From the NCBI GenBank assembly GCA_937884975.1, contig CAKZZS010000089.1:1-27041 (forward strand): a DNA stretch of 27,041 bases, given 5' to 3'. The notes beneath the pieces are model-generated. The model was not told where the DNA came from and made no database searches. It was given only the letters and a program-made list of their open reading frames with translations. Positions 7,942 through 15,625 of this stretch are shown here, piece after piece (positions within the stretch are counted from its first letter, which is position 1; every line of letters starts with the position of its first letter). The DNA comes from an uncultured Clostridia bacterium. Lineage in GTDB: Bacteria; Bacillota; Clostridia; Oscillospirales; Acutalibacteraceae. The translations under genes and the position numbers were made by a program.

Positions 7942-9762
7942 ATGTGCGGAATAGTAGGTTATATCGGAGAACAGAACAGTGTTGACGTTTTACTTGACGG
8001 TCTTCGTAAGCTTGAATACAGGGGCTATGACTCGGCAGGCGTTGCCGTTGTTGAAGAAAATGAAATAAAGGTAGTTAAGGCAAAGGGCAGGCTTTCCTTT
8101 CTTGAAGAAAAGCTTGAAAAAGAGGGCAGACCCGACGGCTTCTGCGGAATTGCGCATACGCGTTGGGCGACTCACGGCGAACCTTCGGACGTAAACTCCC
8201 ATCCTCACTCGTCGGACAATCTTTCCGTAGTTCATAACGGAATAATTGAAAACTATGCCGAATTAAAAGCAAGGCTTGTTTCAAAGGGATATGAATTCGT
8301 TTCCCAGACCGATACAGAGGTTCTTGCGCTTTTGCTTGACTATTACTATGACGGCGATTCGTTCGACGCAATAAGCAAAACCATTCACGCCGTCAAAGGT
8401 TCTTACGCTATGGGCATTATCTTTAAGGATGAACCCCAGACTATTTATGCGGTAAGAAAAGACAGTCCGCTGATTATAGGACTTGGTGAAAACGAAAATC
8501 TTATTGCCTCGGATATTCCTGCGATTTTAAGCTACACCAAGGATTACATTCTTCTTGATGAGGATGTTATAGCAAAGGTAGAAAAGGACGGCGTTAAGCT
8601 TTATAACTCCGACAGGGAGGAAATCGACTACGAAATAAAGACCGCCCAGTGGGATGTTGAGGCTGCGCAAAAGGGCGGCTATCCGCACTTTATGCTTAAG
8701 GAAATTTTTGAGCAGCCTGCCGCATTCGGCGCTACCGTTATGCCGAGGCTTGATAAAAATCTTCCGTCATTTGTTTCCTCGGATATTCCGGACGAACTGT
8801 TTAAAAATACAAAAAAGGTGTATTTTGTAGCATGCGGAACAGCAATGCACGCAGGACTTATCGGTAAGTATTCGTTTGAAAAGCTTGCTAAAATTCCGTC
8901 CGAAACGGCAATTGCGTCTGAATTTCGTTATGATGACCCGATGCTTAATAAGGACGACCTTGTAATAATTGTTTCCCAGTCGGGCGAAACGGCGGACAGC
9001 CTTGCCGCTTTAAGGCTCGCAAAGGAAAAGGGAGTAAAGACTCTCGGAGTTGTAAATGTTATCGGCTCGTCAATTGCGCGTGAGGCAGATTATGTCGTTC
9101 ATACGGGAGCAGGTCCCGAAATTGCCGTGGCTTCCACAAAGGCTTATACGGTTCAGCTTGCGATAATGTATCTTCTTGCGCTTCGCGCGGCGCTTGTAAA
9201 CGGCGCGCTTTCGGAAAATAAGGTCAAAAACTACTGTAAGGAGCTTAAAACTCTTCCCGATAAAATGCAAAAGGTGCTTGACAGAGCGGAGGAGATTAAG
9301 AAAATCGCTTATTCTCTTCAGAACGCGAACAATATGTTCTTTATCGGCAGGGGAATTGACTATGCCGTTTCGTGCGAGGGCAGCCTGAAGCTTAAGGAAA
9401 TTTCCTATATTCATTCCGAAAGCTATGCCGCAGGTGAACTCAAGCACGGCACAATTTCACTTATTGAAGAAAACACTCCGGTTGTTTCCGTCGCCACGCA
9501 GGAGCATCTTTTCCTTAAAACGGTCAGCAATATCAAGGAAACCGTAACAAGAGGTGCAAAGGCTTTTGTAATTCACAGTGAGGCTTTCGAGCTTCCCGAT
9601 GAGCTTGCCGCAGTAACTTTTGCCGTTCCCGTTACGGAAAACTGCTTTACTCCTTCGCTTTCCGTTTTGCCGCTTCAGCTTCTTGCGTATTATACAGCTG
9701 TGCTTCGCGGTTGCGATGTCGATAAACCGAGAAATCTTGCTAAAAGCGTAACGGTGGAATAA
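7942..9762 (+). CDS. glmS: Glutamine--fructose-6-phosphate aminotransferase (isomerizing)
   Basis: A 606-residue enzyme converting fructose 6-phosphate and glutamine to glucosamine 6-phosphate, the entry step to UDP-GlcNAc and peptidoglycan. Seen: the N-terminal MCGIVGYIG with the nucleophile Cys2 exposed after Met removal, RGYDSAG, the glutaminase HTRWATHG, two sugar-isomerase (SIS) domains in the second half (VACGTAMHAG and SQSGETADS in the first), and the conserved C-terminal PRNLAKSVTVE. The frame opens earlier at a TTG, but the ATG at 7942 gives the required Cys2 and has GGAGG nine bases upstream. First gene of a three-gene operon; the next gene starts 1 base after its stop. Confidence 0.97.
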   Translation: MCGIVGYIGEQNSVDVLLDGLRKLEYRGYDSAGVAVVEENEIKVVKAKGRLSFLEEKLEKEGRPDGFCGIAHTRWATHGEPSDVNSHPHSSDNLSVVHNGIIENYAELKARLVSKGYEFVSQTDTEVLALLLDYYYDGDSFDAISKTIHAVKGSYAMGIIFKDEPQTIYAVRKDSPLIIGLGENENLIASDIPAILSYTKDYILLDEDVIAKVEKDGVKLYNSDREEIDYEIKTAQWDVEAAQKGGYPHFMLKEIFEQPAAFGATVMPRLDKNLPSFVSSDIPDELFKNTKKVYFVACGTAMHAGLIGKYSFEKLAKIPSETAIASEFRYDDPMLNKDDLVIIVSQSGETADSLAALRLAKEKGVKTLGVVNVIGSSIAREADYVVHTGAGPEIAVASTKAYTVQLAIMYLLALRAALVNGALSENKVKNYCKELKTLPDKMQKVLDRAEEIKKIAYSLQNANNMFFIGRGIDYAVSCEGSLKLKEISYIHSESYAAGELKHGTISLIEENTPVVSVATQEHLFLKTVSNIKETVTRGAKAFVIHSEAFELPDELAAVTFAVPVTENCFTPSLSVLPLQLLAYYTAVLRGCDVDKPRNLAKSVTVE

Positions 9763-9763
9763 A

Positions 9764-10375
9764 ATGAAAAAAGTATTTAAACCTCGCATAAGTAAGCTTT
9801 ATGTCTTTATGGTAATCTTTTTTTCAGCGGTTACCGTAATGATGTTTCACGCCTACTTTGTGCGCAAGGGACCGCTTTTCATCTTTATGGCGGTTGTGTT
9901 CGTAATTGCGGATGTGACCTATCTTTTGCCGAATCTCTTTTTTACAAAATATACCTTTGACGAGCAGTATCTTGTTGTTCGTGAATGGCCATTTCATTTC
10001 ACTTATATCTTTTACGAGGATGTCGTAAGCTTTGACGACAACGGTAAGGATGACAGGGTCAGAAAGGCGGCAATGTCATTCAGTACGCTTACAATAGGCT
10101 ATTATGACGATGACGACGTAAAGCAGTATATTGAGGTGTCGCCGAAGGATTTTGAAATGTTCCTTCTGGTTTTAAGCAGCCGCGTAAAGAATTTTTCCGA
10201 TGCGGAAAGGCTTCGTGTTGAGCGAATAGCAAGAGCCAAGGACGAAAAGCATAAAAGACGTCAGAAATACCTTGAAAGACTTGAAGAAGAGGAAAAGACA
10301 GCCCGTGAACAAATAAAGGTTATAAAGGTCGAGGGGCTTGTAAAGGAAAAGGGGTTCAGAACGGATATTGAATAA
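9764..10375 (+). CDS. PH domain-containing membrane protein (bPH_4/DUF1200-like)
   Basis: A 203-residue protein of unknown function. Seen: two hydrophobic helices (about 11-33 and 38-58), then a bacterial pleckstrin-homology-like beta domain (about 63-143) with the family's hallmark order: a tyrosine-rich strand, a Ser-rich turn, IGYYDDDD, and EVSPKDFEMFLLVL. A strongly charged, probably helical tail rich in Lys, Arg and Glu follows (about 145-203). PF06713 (bPH_4) is the match by eye. It starts 1 base after glmS, so it is certainly co-transcribed and likely coupled. No enzymatic motif is visible. Confidence 0.8.
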   Translation: MKKVFKPRISKLYVFMVIFFSAVTVMMFHAYFVRKGPLFIFMAVVFVIADVTYLLPNLFFTKYTFDEQYLVVREWPFHFTYIFYEDVVSFDDNGKDDRVRKAAMSFSTLTIGYYDDDDVKQYIEVSPKDFEMFLLVLSSRVKNFSDAERLRVERIARAKDEKHKRRQKYLERLEEEEKTAREQIKVIKVEGLVKEKGFRTDIE

Positions 10376-10682
10376 TAAAAACACATTTGAACGCATTTAC
10401 GATATTGTAAGGCAAATTCCCTGCGGAAAGGTGGCAACCTACGGACAGGTTGCTCTTAAAGCAGGAAATCCCAGGTGGTCAAGAGTGGTCGGTTACGCGC
10501 TTCACGTTAATCCCGACCCGTCAACCATAAAATGCCATCGCGTCGTCAACAGAAACGGCGAAACGTCAAAGGCGTTTGCCTTCGGCGGCGAGGACGTTCA
10601 GAGAATGCTTCTTGAAGAAGAGGGAGTCGGATTTTTACCTGACGGCAGAGTTGATATGGAAAAATACCTCTGGAGAGATTAA
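10368..10682 (+). CDS. Small MGMT/alkyltransferase-like DNA-binding protein
   Basis: A 104-residue protein equal to the DNA-binding domain of O6-alkylguanine-DNA alkyltransferases. Seen: RQIPCGKVATYGQVA (15-29), the helix-turn-helix with the base-flipping SRVVG (Arg39 as the likely arginine finger), ALHVNP, and IKCHRVV with Cys56 in the alkyl-acceptor position. True ATL proteins replace this Cys with Trp and repair enzymes have PCHR; here Cys is kept but the Pro is Lys. The N-terminal domain of full repair enzymes is absent. It either repairs alkylated bases weakly or flags them for excision. It starts at a TTG overlapping the preceding stop by 8 bases, with AAAGGGG about 13 bases upstream, so coupling is likely. 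Confidence 0.85.
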   Translation: MNNKNTFERIYDIVRQIPCGKVATYGQVALKAGNPRWSRVVGYALHVNPDPSTIKCHRVVNRNGETSKAFAFGGEDVQRMLLEEEGVGFLPDGRVDMEKYLWRD

Positions 10683-10688
10683 ATACTT

Positions 10689-10719
10689 TACGGCTGATTT
10701 ATTCAGCCGTATTTTTTTT
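10689..10719 (+). terminator. Terminator of the glmS operon
   Basis: A 9-base stem TACGGCTGA/TCAGCCGTA around TTTAT, followed by eight T, starting 6 bases after the stop codon. Confidence 0.9.
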
Positions 10720-10750
10720 GAAAAAATGTAATAAATAAACAAAAAAAGTA

Positions 10751-10779
10751 TTGGAAAAATAATAATTATATTGTATAAT
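10751..10779 (+). promoter_or_regulatory. Promoter of the hprK-whiA operon
   Basis: TTGGAA (10751-10756), a 17-base spacer and a perfect TATAAT (10774-10779) in a very AT-rich stretch, directly after the glmS terminator. Confidence 0.65.
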
Positions 10780-10838
10780 ATATTAAATATATTGAACAAT
10801 GGGAAATTGTTTATTAAATGCAAGGGGGAAATGGCTTT

Positions 10839-11804
10839 TTGGCTGCAAAGTACACTGTTTCACTTAAAGAGTTAATGACGGCGTGCGCGCTTGACGAACT
10901 GTATCTTCCGCGCCCGGCAGAGGAGCTTGAAATTACCTCAAAGGATGTCAGCAGACCCGGCCTTCTGCTTGCCGGCAGGGATGATTATTTCGACAGGGAG
11001 CGCGTTCAGTTCCTTGGAATTGCCGAAATTGAATATATGCGTACTCTCGGCGAGGACGGCTTTTACGAAAGCGCCGACAGGCTGTTTTCTTCAAAACCTC
11101 CCGTAGTAATCTGCACAAGGGCGCTTGTTCCTCCGCCTGCTCTTTTTGAGCTTGCAAGGAAGTATGAGGTTCCGTTTGTATTAAGTCACGATTCAACCTC
11201 CGCGTGTATGTCCTATGTAATCGGTTATCTCGGTACCGCGCTTGCCGAAAGGATAACCCGTCACGGCGTTATGGTTGAGGTGTACGGCGAGGGCGTGCTT
11301 ATAGTCGGTGAAAGCGGAGTCGGTAAAAGCGAGACTGCGGTTGAGCTTATTAAAAGAGGACACCGCCTTATTGCGGATGACGCCGTTGAAATACGCAAGG
11401 TTTCGAATAAAACCCTTGTAGGCTCGGCTCCCGAAAACATACGCCATTTTATTGAGCTTCGCGGAGTCGGTGTAATCAACGCAAGGGATATTTTTGGCGT
11501 CGGCGCGGTAAAACTGACCCAGAGAATAAATATGGTAATCCAGCTTGAACACTGGAATCCCGACAAGGTCTATGACAGAATGGGACTTGACAGTCAGTTT
11601 ATAAACATAATGGACGTTAAGGTGCCGATTACGGTTGTCCCCGTCCAGCCCGGAAGAAACCTTGCAATTATTATTGAAACCGCGGCTATGAATAACCGCC
11701 AGAAGCAGCTTGGCTTCAATGCCGCTTCCCAGCTGCTTGAGCAACTCGGTATGGAACAGGAAACGCCTGTTGATACAGAGGTAAATATGTGGACTGATTA
11801 TTGA
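10839..11804 (+). CDS. hprK: HPr kinase/phosphorylase
   Basis: About 321 residues. The bifunctional enzyme adds or removes phosphate on Ser46 of HPr and so sets carbon catabolite repression in Firmicutes. Seen (TTG start numbering): an N-terminal MurF-like domain (1-125), HGVMVEVYGEGVL with His142, the Walker A GESGVGKS (157-164), ADD with Asp180/181, and the family signature ELRGVGVINARDIFG. The upstream ATG at 10818 has no binding site; instead AAGGGGG falls between it and the TTG at 10839, spaced 10 bases, and TTG gives the family's usual length and N-terminus. First gene of the operon. Confidence 0.95.
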   Translation: MAAKYTVSLKELMTACALDELYLPRPAEELEITSKDVSRPGLLLAGRDDYFDRERVQFLGIAEIEYMRTLGEDGFYESADRLFSSKPPVVICTRALVPPPALFELARKYEVPFVLSHDSTSACMSYVIGYLGTALAERITRHGVMVEVYGEGVLIVGESGVGKSETAVELIKRGHRLIADDAVEIRKVSNKTLVGSAPENIRHFIELRGVGVINARDIFGVGAVKLTQRINMVIQLEHWNPDKVYDRMGLDSQFINIMDVKVPITVVPVQPGRNLAIIIETAAMNNRQKQLGFNAASQLLEQLGMEQETPVDTEVNMWTDY

Positions 11805-11847
11805 TATAAATTATTTTTTTAAGATTTTTATTCTTTTGGAGGGTATT

Positions 11848-12795
11848 ATGTTCAGAATAGGCGTAAATATCGCGAGCGATAAAATTAAGGCGGCTGTTGT
11901 CGATGAGTATTTCAGGATTATCGGCAGGGGCGAGACTGAAAAGAAAAAGAAACGCACCGCCCAGGAGCTTGAGGAGGACGTTACCTTTGCCGTAAATCAG
12001 GCGATGGAAAACGCCCAGATTGATAAGGACTATGTCCTTTCAATAGGTATTGCTTCTCCGGGTACGGTTGATAAGAATTCCGGAGTCGTTCAGCATGCAA
12101 GCAACTTTGATTTTGAAATGCTTCCTCTTCGCGATCTGCTCTGGCATCATTTTGACAAGCCCATTTACCTTGAAAATGACGCAAACTGTCTTGCTCTCGG
12201 CGAGTTTAATGCGGGCGTCGGCTCAAGGGGAGACAGCCTTATGGCGGTTACGGTCAATAAGGGCGTCGGCGGCGGCATAATCATTGACGGAAAAATTCTC
12301 GGCGGATGTAACGGCACTGCGGGTGAAATCGGTCATATGGTAATTAACGTTGACGGTGAACAGTGCACCTGCGGCAGACGCGGCTGCTTTGAGACCTACG
12401 CGTCCTCAAGAGCGCTTGTCGGCAGAGTCAGAGAGGAACTTGAAAAAGACCCCGACAGTACAATGTGGGATTTAATAGACCGCGATATTGAAAAACTCAA
12501 TGAGAGAACTGTTTATGACGCAATTGCTCTTAATGATCCTCTTGCGGTAAAGATTTTTGAAAAATACGTCTACTATCTTTCGGTAGGCATTACAAACATT
12601 GTAAATATTTTCCAACCTGCAACGCTTGTTATAGGCGGCGACATTTGCGCTCTGGGCGAAATGCTGCTTAATCCTATCCGCAAGATGGTTGAGGAACAGC
12701 GCTTCAGCGTTCACTCATTCTGGCAGACGGAGGTTTGCCTTTCCGTTTCGGGTTCGGATATGACTCTTATAGGTGCGGCGCTTCTTGATGAATAA
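11848..12795 (+). CDS. ROK family sugar kinase homologue
   Basis: A 315-residue member of the ROK family (glucokinases and repressors), without the N-terminal helix-turn-helix of the repressors. Seen: the sugar-binding/catalytic ENDANC with Asp111, GAGEIGH-like TAGEIGHM, and the zinc knot CTCGRRGC. Odd: the ATP phosphate-binding loop near residues 5-13, normally D-x-G-G-T, reads GVNIASDKI, and the second phosphate motif reads NKGVGGG rather than GTGVGGG. A glucokinase role is the usual annotation, but activity is uncertain. The ATG at 11848 has GGAGGG 4 bases upstream and is preferred to an in-frame TTG at 11836. It lies 43 bases after hprK and overlaps murB by 8 bases. Confidence 0.8.
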   Translation: MFRIGVNIASDKIKAAVVDEYFRIIGRGETEKKKKRTAQELEEDVTFAVNQAMENAQIDKDYVLSIGIASPGTVDKNSGVVQHASNFDFEMLPLRDLLWHHFDKPIYLENDANCLALGEFNAGVGSRGDSLMAVTVNKGVGGGIIIDGKILGGCNGTAGEIGHMVINVDGEQCTCGRRGCFETYASSRALVGRVREELEKDPDSTMWDLIDRDIEKLNERTVYDAIALNDPLAVKIFEKYVYYLSVGITNIVNIFQPATLVIGGDICALGEMLLNPIRKMVEEQRFSVHSFWQTEVCLSVSGSDMTLIGAALLDE

Positions 12796-13711
12796 TATGA
12801 ATTCTTTTGAAAATGTTATATCTGTCGCGGAAAACTGCTCATGCGCGGTGAAAAGAGACGCGCTTTTGTCGGAGTATACGACCTTTCGGACGGGAGGAAA
12901 ATCCAAAGCGGTTATTACCGTGAAGGATGTTGATTCTGCGGTTAAGGTGCTTGAAAGCTGTAAAGACAACGGCGTTCGGGTTTTAATTATCGGTAACGGC
13001 AGTAATCTTCTTGTGTCCGACAGCGGCTTTGACGGAATTGTTTTAAGGCTTACGGGCAGTATGAATAAAATCCGTTATCTCGGTGACGGAGTTATTGAGT
13101 GCCAGGCCGGCGCAACGCTCGCTTCCCTTTGCAAGACGGCTCTTGAATACTCTCTTACGGGGCTTGAATTTGCTTACGGAATTCCGGGCACTGTCGGCGG
13201 AGCGGTATATATGAACGGCGGCGCATACGGCGGAGAAATGAAGGACGTTCTTCTTTCGGCTGAACATATCCGTCTTTCGGATTTAAAGAGGGGGGAGTTT
13301 AATAAGGATGAGCTTTCCCTTTCCTACCGTCACAGCGCGTATTCGGACGGAGGTTACCTTATTCTCGGCGCTCGCCTTAAGCTTAACGAAGGCAAAAAGG
13401 AAGAAATCAGGTCAAAAATGAACGATTTTCTTCAAAGACGTAATGACAAACAGCCTCTTGACCTGCCTTCCGCAGGCAGTGTATTCAAACGTCCCGAGGG
13501 GAATTTTGCAGGCGCTCTTATTGAGCAGTGCGGCTTGAAAGGGTATACAATAGGCGGCGCTCAGGTGAGTGAAAAGCACGCAGGCTTTATTGTAAATATC
13601 GGCGGTGCGACAACCTCGGATATTCTTTCGCTTATAAAATATATCCAAAAAACGGTTAAAGATGAAACGGGAGTTTTTCTCGAACCGGAAGTTAAATATA
13701 TAGAGGGTTAA
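12788..13711 (+). CDS. murB: UDP-N-acetylmuramate dehydrogenase
   Basis: About 307 residues. A cytoplasmic FAD enzyme reducing UDP-GlcNAc-enolpyruvate to UDP-MurNAc with NADPH. Seen: TTFRTGG, the FAD-binding IGNGSNLLVSDSGF, GIPGTVGGAVYMNGGAYGGE, SYRHSAY of the type II enzymes, PSAGSVFKRP with the proton-donor Ser, and the C-terminal LEPEVKYIEG. The start is an ATG at 12788 overlapping the previous stop (ATGAATAA); an in-frame ATG at 12797 is also possible, and neither has a strong binding site, so coupling is likely. Third gene of the operon. Confidence 0.95.
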   Translation: MNNMNSFENVISVAENCSCAVKRDALLSEYTTFRTGGKSKAVITVKDVDSAVKVLESCKDNGVRVLIIGNGSNLLVSDSGFDGIVLRLTGSMNKIRYLGDGVIECQAGATLASLCKTALEYSLTGLEFAYGIPGTVGGAVYMNGGAYGGEMKDVLLSAEHIRLSDLKRGEFNKDELSLSYRHSAYSDGGYLILGARLKLNEGKKEEIRSKMNDFLQRRNDKQPLDLPSAGSVFKRPEGNFAGALIEQCGLKGYTIGGAQVSEKHAGFIVNIGGATTSDILSLIKYIQKTVKDETGVFLEPEVKYIEG

Positions 13712-13714
13712 ACT

Positions 13715-14572
13715 ATGGAGCTTTTAATTGTAACCGGTATGTCGGGCGCAGGCAAATCAAGAGTTGCCGATGTTCTTGAGGACATTGGTTTCTTTTGCGT
13801 GGATAATATGCCTCCGAAGCTGCTTCCCACCTTTACCCAGATTCTTATGCAGTCAAGGGAGGAGAGAAGCCGTATAGCAATTGTAATTGACGCTCGTCTC
13901 GGCGCTTCGTTCAACGATTTGTTTGACGTGCTTGACGAGTTGAAGGCAATGGACTGTCAGTTCAAAATCCTTTTTGTTGACGCGGATAACGACGTGCTTC
14001 TTCACCGTTATCAGGAAACGCGCCGCAAGCACCCCTTGAGCGATAAATACGGTTACGAAACAAGCGAAGCAATTGCAAAGGAACGTGAAATTCTTCTTCC
14101 TGCAAGGCGAATGGCGGACTATCTTGTCGACACGTCCCAGATGAATACCGCAACTCTTAAAAGCCGTATTGCAGGTATGTTTTTGACCGACGCGGCAAAG
14201 AGCCTTAAAATAAGCTGCTGCTCATTCGGCTTTAAATACGGTATTCCGAAGGAAAGCGATCTCGTTTTTGACGTTCGCTGTCTTCCGAACCCGTTTTATG
14301 TACCCGAATTAAAGGAGCATACGGGGCTCGAAAAGCCCGTAAGGGATTATGTAATGAAGTTTGACCAGTCAAAGGGACTTGTGCCTAAACTCTTTGACCT
14401 TGTCGATTATCTTGTTCCGCTTTACCGTGAGGAGGGTAAGAGCCAGTTGACTATTGCGGTCGGCTGTACGGGCGGCAAACACCGTTCAGTGGTTTTTGCG
14501 GAGCTTCTTTATGACCATCTTAATTCACACGGCGACACTTGCAATGTTTTCCACAGGGATATTAACAGATAA
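13715..14572 (+). CDS. rapZ: RNase adapter / nucleotide-binding protein RapZ (YvcJ)
   Basis: A 285-residue P-loop protein. In E. coli RapZ guides RNase E to the GlmZ small RNA and so tunes glmS; in Bacillus the homologue YvcJ affects competence, and its target is unclear. Seen: the Walker A GMSGAGKS (8-15), DARLGASF, RRKHPLS, the second half opening with SCCSFGFKYGIP, then VFDVRCLPNP and the C-terminal CTGGKHRSV. GAGGG sits 8-12 bases before the ATG, 3 bases after murB. Length is normal. Confidence 0.95.
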   Translation: MELLIVTGMSGAGKSRVADVLEDIGFFCVDNMPPKLLPTFTQILMQSREERSRIAIVIDARLGASFNDLFDVLDELKAMDCQFKILFVDADNDVLLHRYQETRRKHPLSDKYGYETSEAIAKEREILLPARRMADYLVDTSQMNTATLKSRIAGMFLTDAAKSLKISCCSFGFKYGIPKESDLVFDVRCLPNPFYVPELKEHTGLEKPVRDYVMKFDQSKGLVPKLFDLVDYLVPLYREEGKSQLTIAVGCTGGKHRSVVFAELLYDHLNSHGDTCNVFHRDINR

Positions 14573-14574
14573 TT

Positions 14575-15468
14575 ATGTCTTTCTCCACCGATGTAAAAAA
14601 TGAATTATTAGACGTTGAAAACACCTCGTCCTGCTGTCAGAAGGCGCAGGTTTACGGGCTTTTGCTTTTCGGCAAGAGCTTTTCTGCGGATGAAATTTCA
14701 ATTTCTCTTGAAAATAAAGCAGTCGCAGCATACTATAAAAAGGTTCTTGACAGCTATGCAGGCGGCTCCTTTGCAATTAAAAGCTCGTCCGCGGAAAAGG
14801 TGAAAATAAGAACAAGCAACAGGGCGTCCGCCAAAAGCACCTATGAGTCCTTCGGTTATTCCGAAAGGGACAGGTCGCTTCGCATAAACTGGGCGAATTT
14901 CAACTGTGAAAACTGTTATGCGGCTTTTTTAAGGGGTAGCTTTCTTTCCTGCGGAACCGTCACATCGCCCGATAAGGGTTACCACCTTGAATTTTCCGTT
15001 CCCTATCTTAATTTGTGCAGGGATTTTAAAAGAGTTTTTATTGAACTTGGCTTTGAACCCAAACAGGTGACGAGAAACGGTTATTATATTCTGTATTTTA
15101 AGGACAGCGAGCAAATTGAGGATATACTGACTCTTATGGGAGCGGTCAATTCCTCGCTTGAAATAATGAGCATTAAGGTCTATAAGGATGTCAGGAATAA
15201 TATTAACCGCCGAACTAACTTTGAAACCGCAAATCTTGACCGTATTATAAACGCCGAGAATATACAAAAGGACGCAATTAAAAAAATAAAATCAACCGTC
15301 GGGCTTAATTCGCTTCCCGAAGGCTTAAGGCAGATAGCGGCTCTTCGGCTTGAAAATGACGGGTTATCCTTGCGTGAATTAGGTGAAATGTGTTCTCCGC
15401 CTCTATCGCGTTCGGGAGTAAATCACAGGCTTAAAAAAATCGCCGAATTTGCAAATGATATTAAATAA
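14575..15468 (+). CDS. whiA: DNA-binding protein WhiA
   Basis: A 297-residue protein with a degenerate LAGLIDADG homing-endonuclease-like N-terminal domain and a C-terminal helix-turn-helix. In Bacillus it affects cell division and chromosome segregation; in Streptomyces it controls sporulation. Seen: MSFSTDVKNEL at the start, a central RGSFLSCGTVTSPDKGYHLE, the linker NIQKDAIKKI, and the HTH around LRELGEMCSPPLSRSGVNHR near the end. It starts 2 bases after rapZ; the yvcK gene that commonly separates the two is absent. Last gene of the operon. Confidence 0.95.
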   Translation: MSFSTDVKNELLDVENTSSCCQKAQVYGLLLFGKSFSADEISISLENKAVAAYYKKVLDSYAGGSFAIKSSSAEKVKIRTSNRASAKSTYESFGYSERDRSLRINWANFNCENCYAAFLRGSFLSCGTVTSPDKGYHLEFSVPYLNLCRDFKRVFIELGFEPKQVTRNGYYILYFKDSEQIEDILTLMGAVNSSLEIMSIKVYKDVRNNINRRTNFETANLDRIINAENIQKDAIKKIKSTVGLNSLPEGLRQIAALRLENDGLSLRELGEMCSPPLSRSGVNHRLKKIAEFANDIK

Positions 15469-15498
15469 GGTTGTCAAAAAATGACAGCCTTATTTTTT
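15466..15498 (+). terminator. Terminator after whiA
   Basis: An 11-base stem (TAAGGTTGTCA with TGACAGCCTTA, one G-U pair) that begins at the whiA stop codon itself, followed by TTATTTTTT. Confidence 0.85.
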
Positions 15499-15555
15499 AT
15501 TGTCCCATTTTTGTCACTGCAAACACAATTTATGCCTTGAATTTATGAAAAATTC

Positions 15556-15585
15556 TTGACTTAAACGCAATATATAGTGTATTAT
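15556..15585 (+). promoter_or_regulatory. Promoter of parE-parC
   Basis: TTGACT (15556-15561), an 18-base spacer and TATTAT (15580-15585), about 40 bases before parE. Confidence 0.6.
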
Positions 15586-15592
15586 ATAGTGT
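15572..15592 (+). repeat. Direct repeat ATATAGTGT across the parE -10 region
   Basis: ATATAGTGT occurs at 15572-15580 and again at 15584-15592, a 12-base period. It spans the -10 box and the likely start site of transcription. It may be an operator or just AT-rich sequence. Confidence 0.5.
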
Positions 15593-15625
15593 GGTTTTAA
15601 ATCTTTTGTTAAGGACGGTAATCAG

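Noticed and set aside
10818..10838. The ATG at 10818 as the hprK start
   Set aside because: No ribosome binding site precedes it, and the AAGGGGG at 10822-10828 lies after it; the TTG at 10839 is correctly spaced and gives the usual N-terminus.
11193..11744. A 183-residue minus-strand open frame inside hprK
   Set aside because: It is antisense to the Walker A and signature region of hprK, whose family match is unambiguous.
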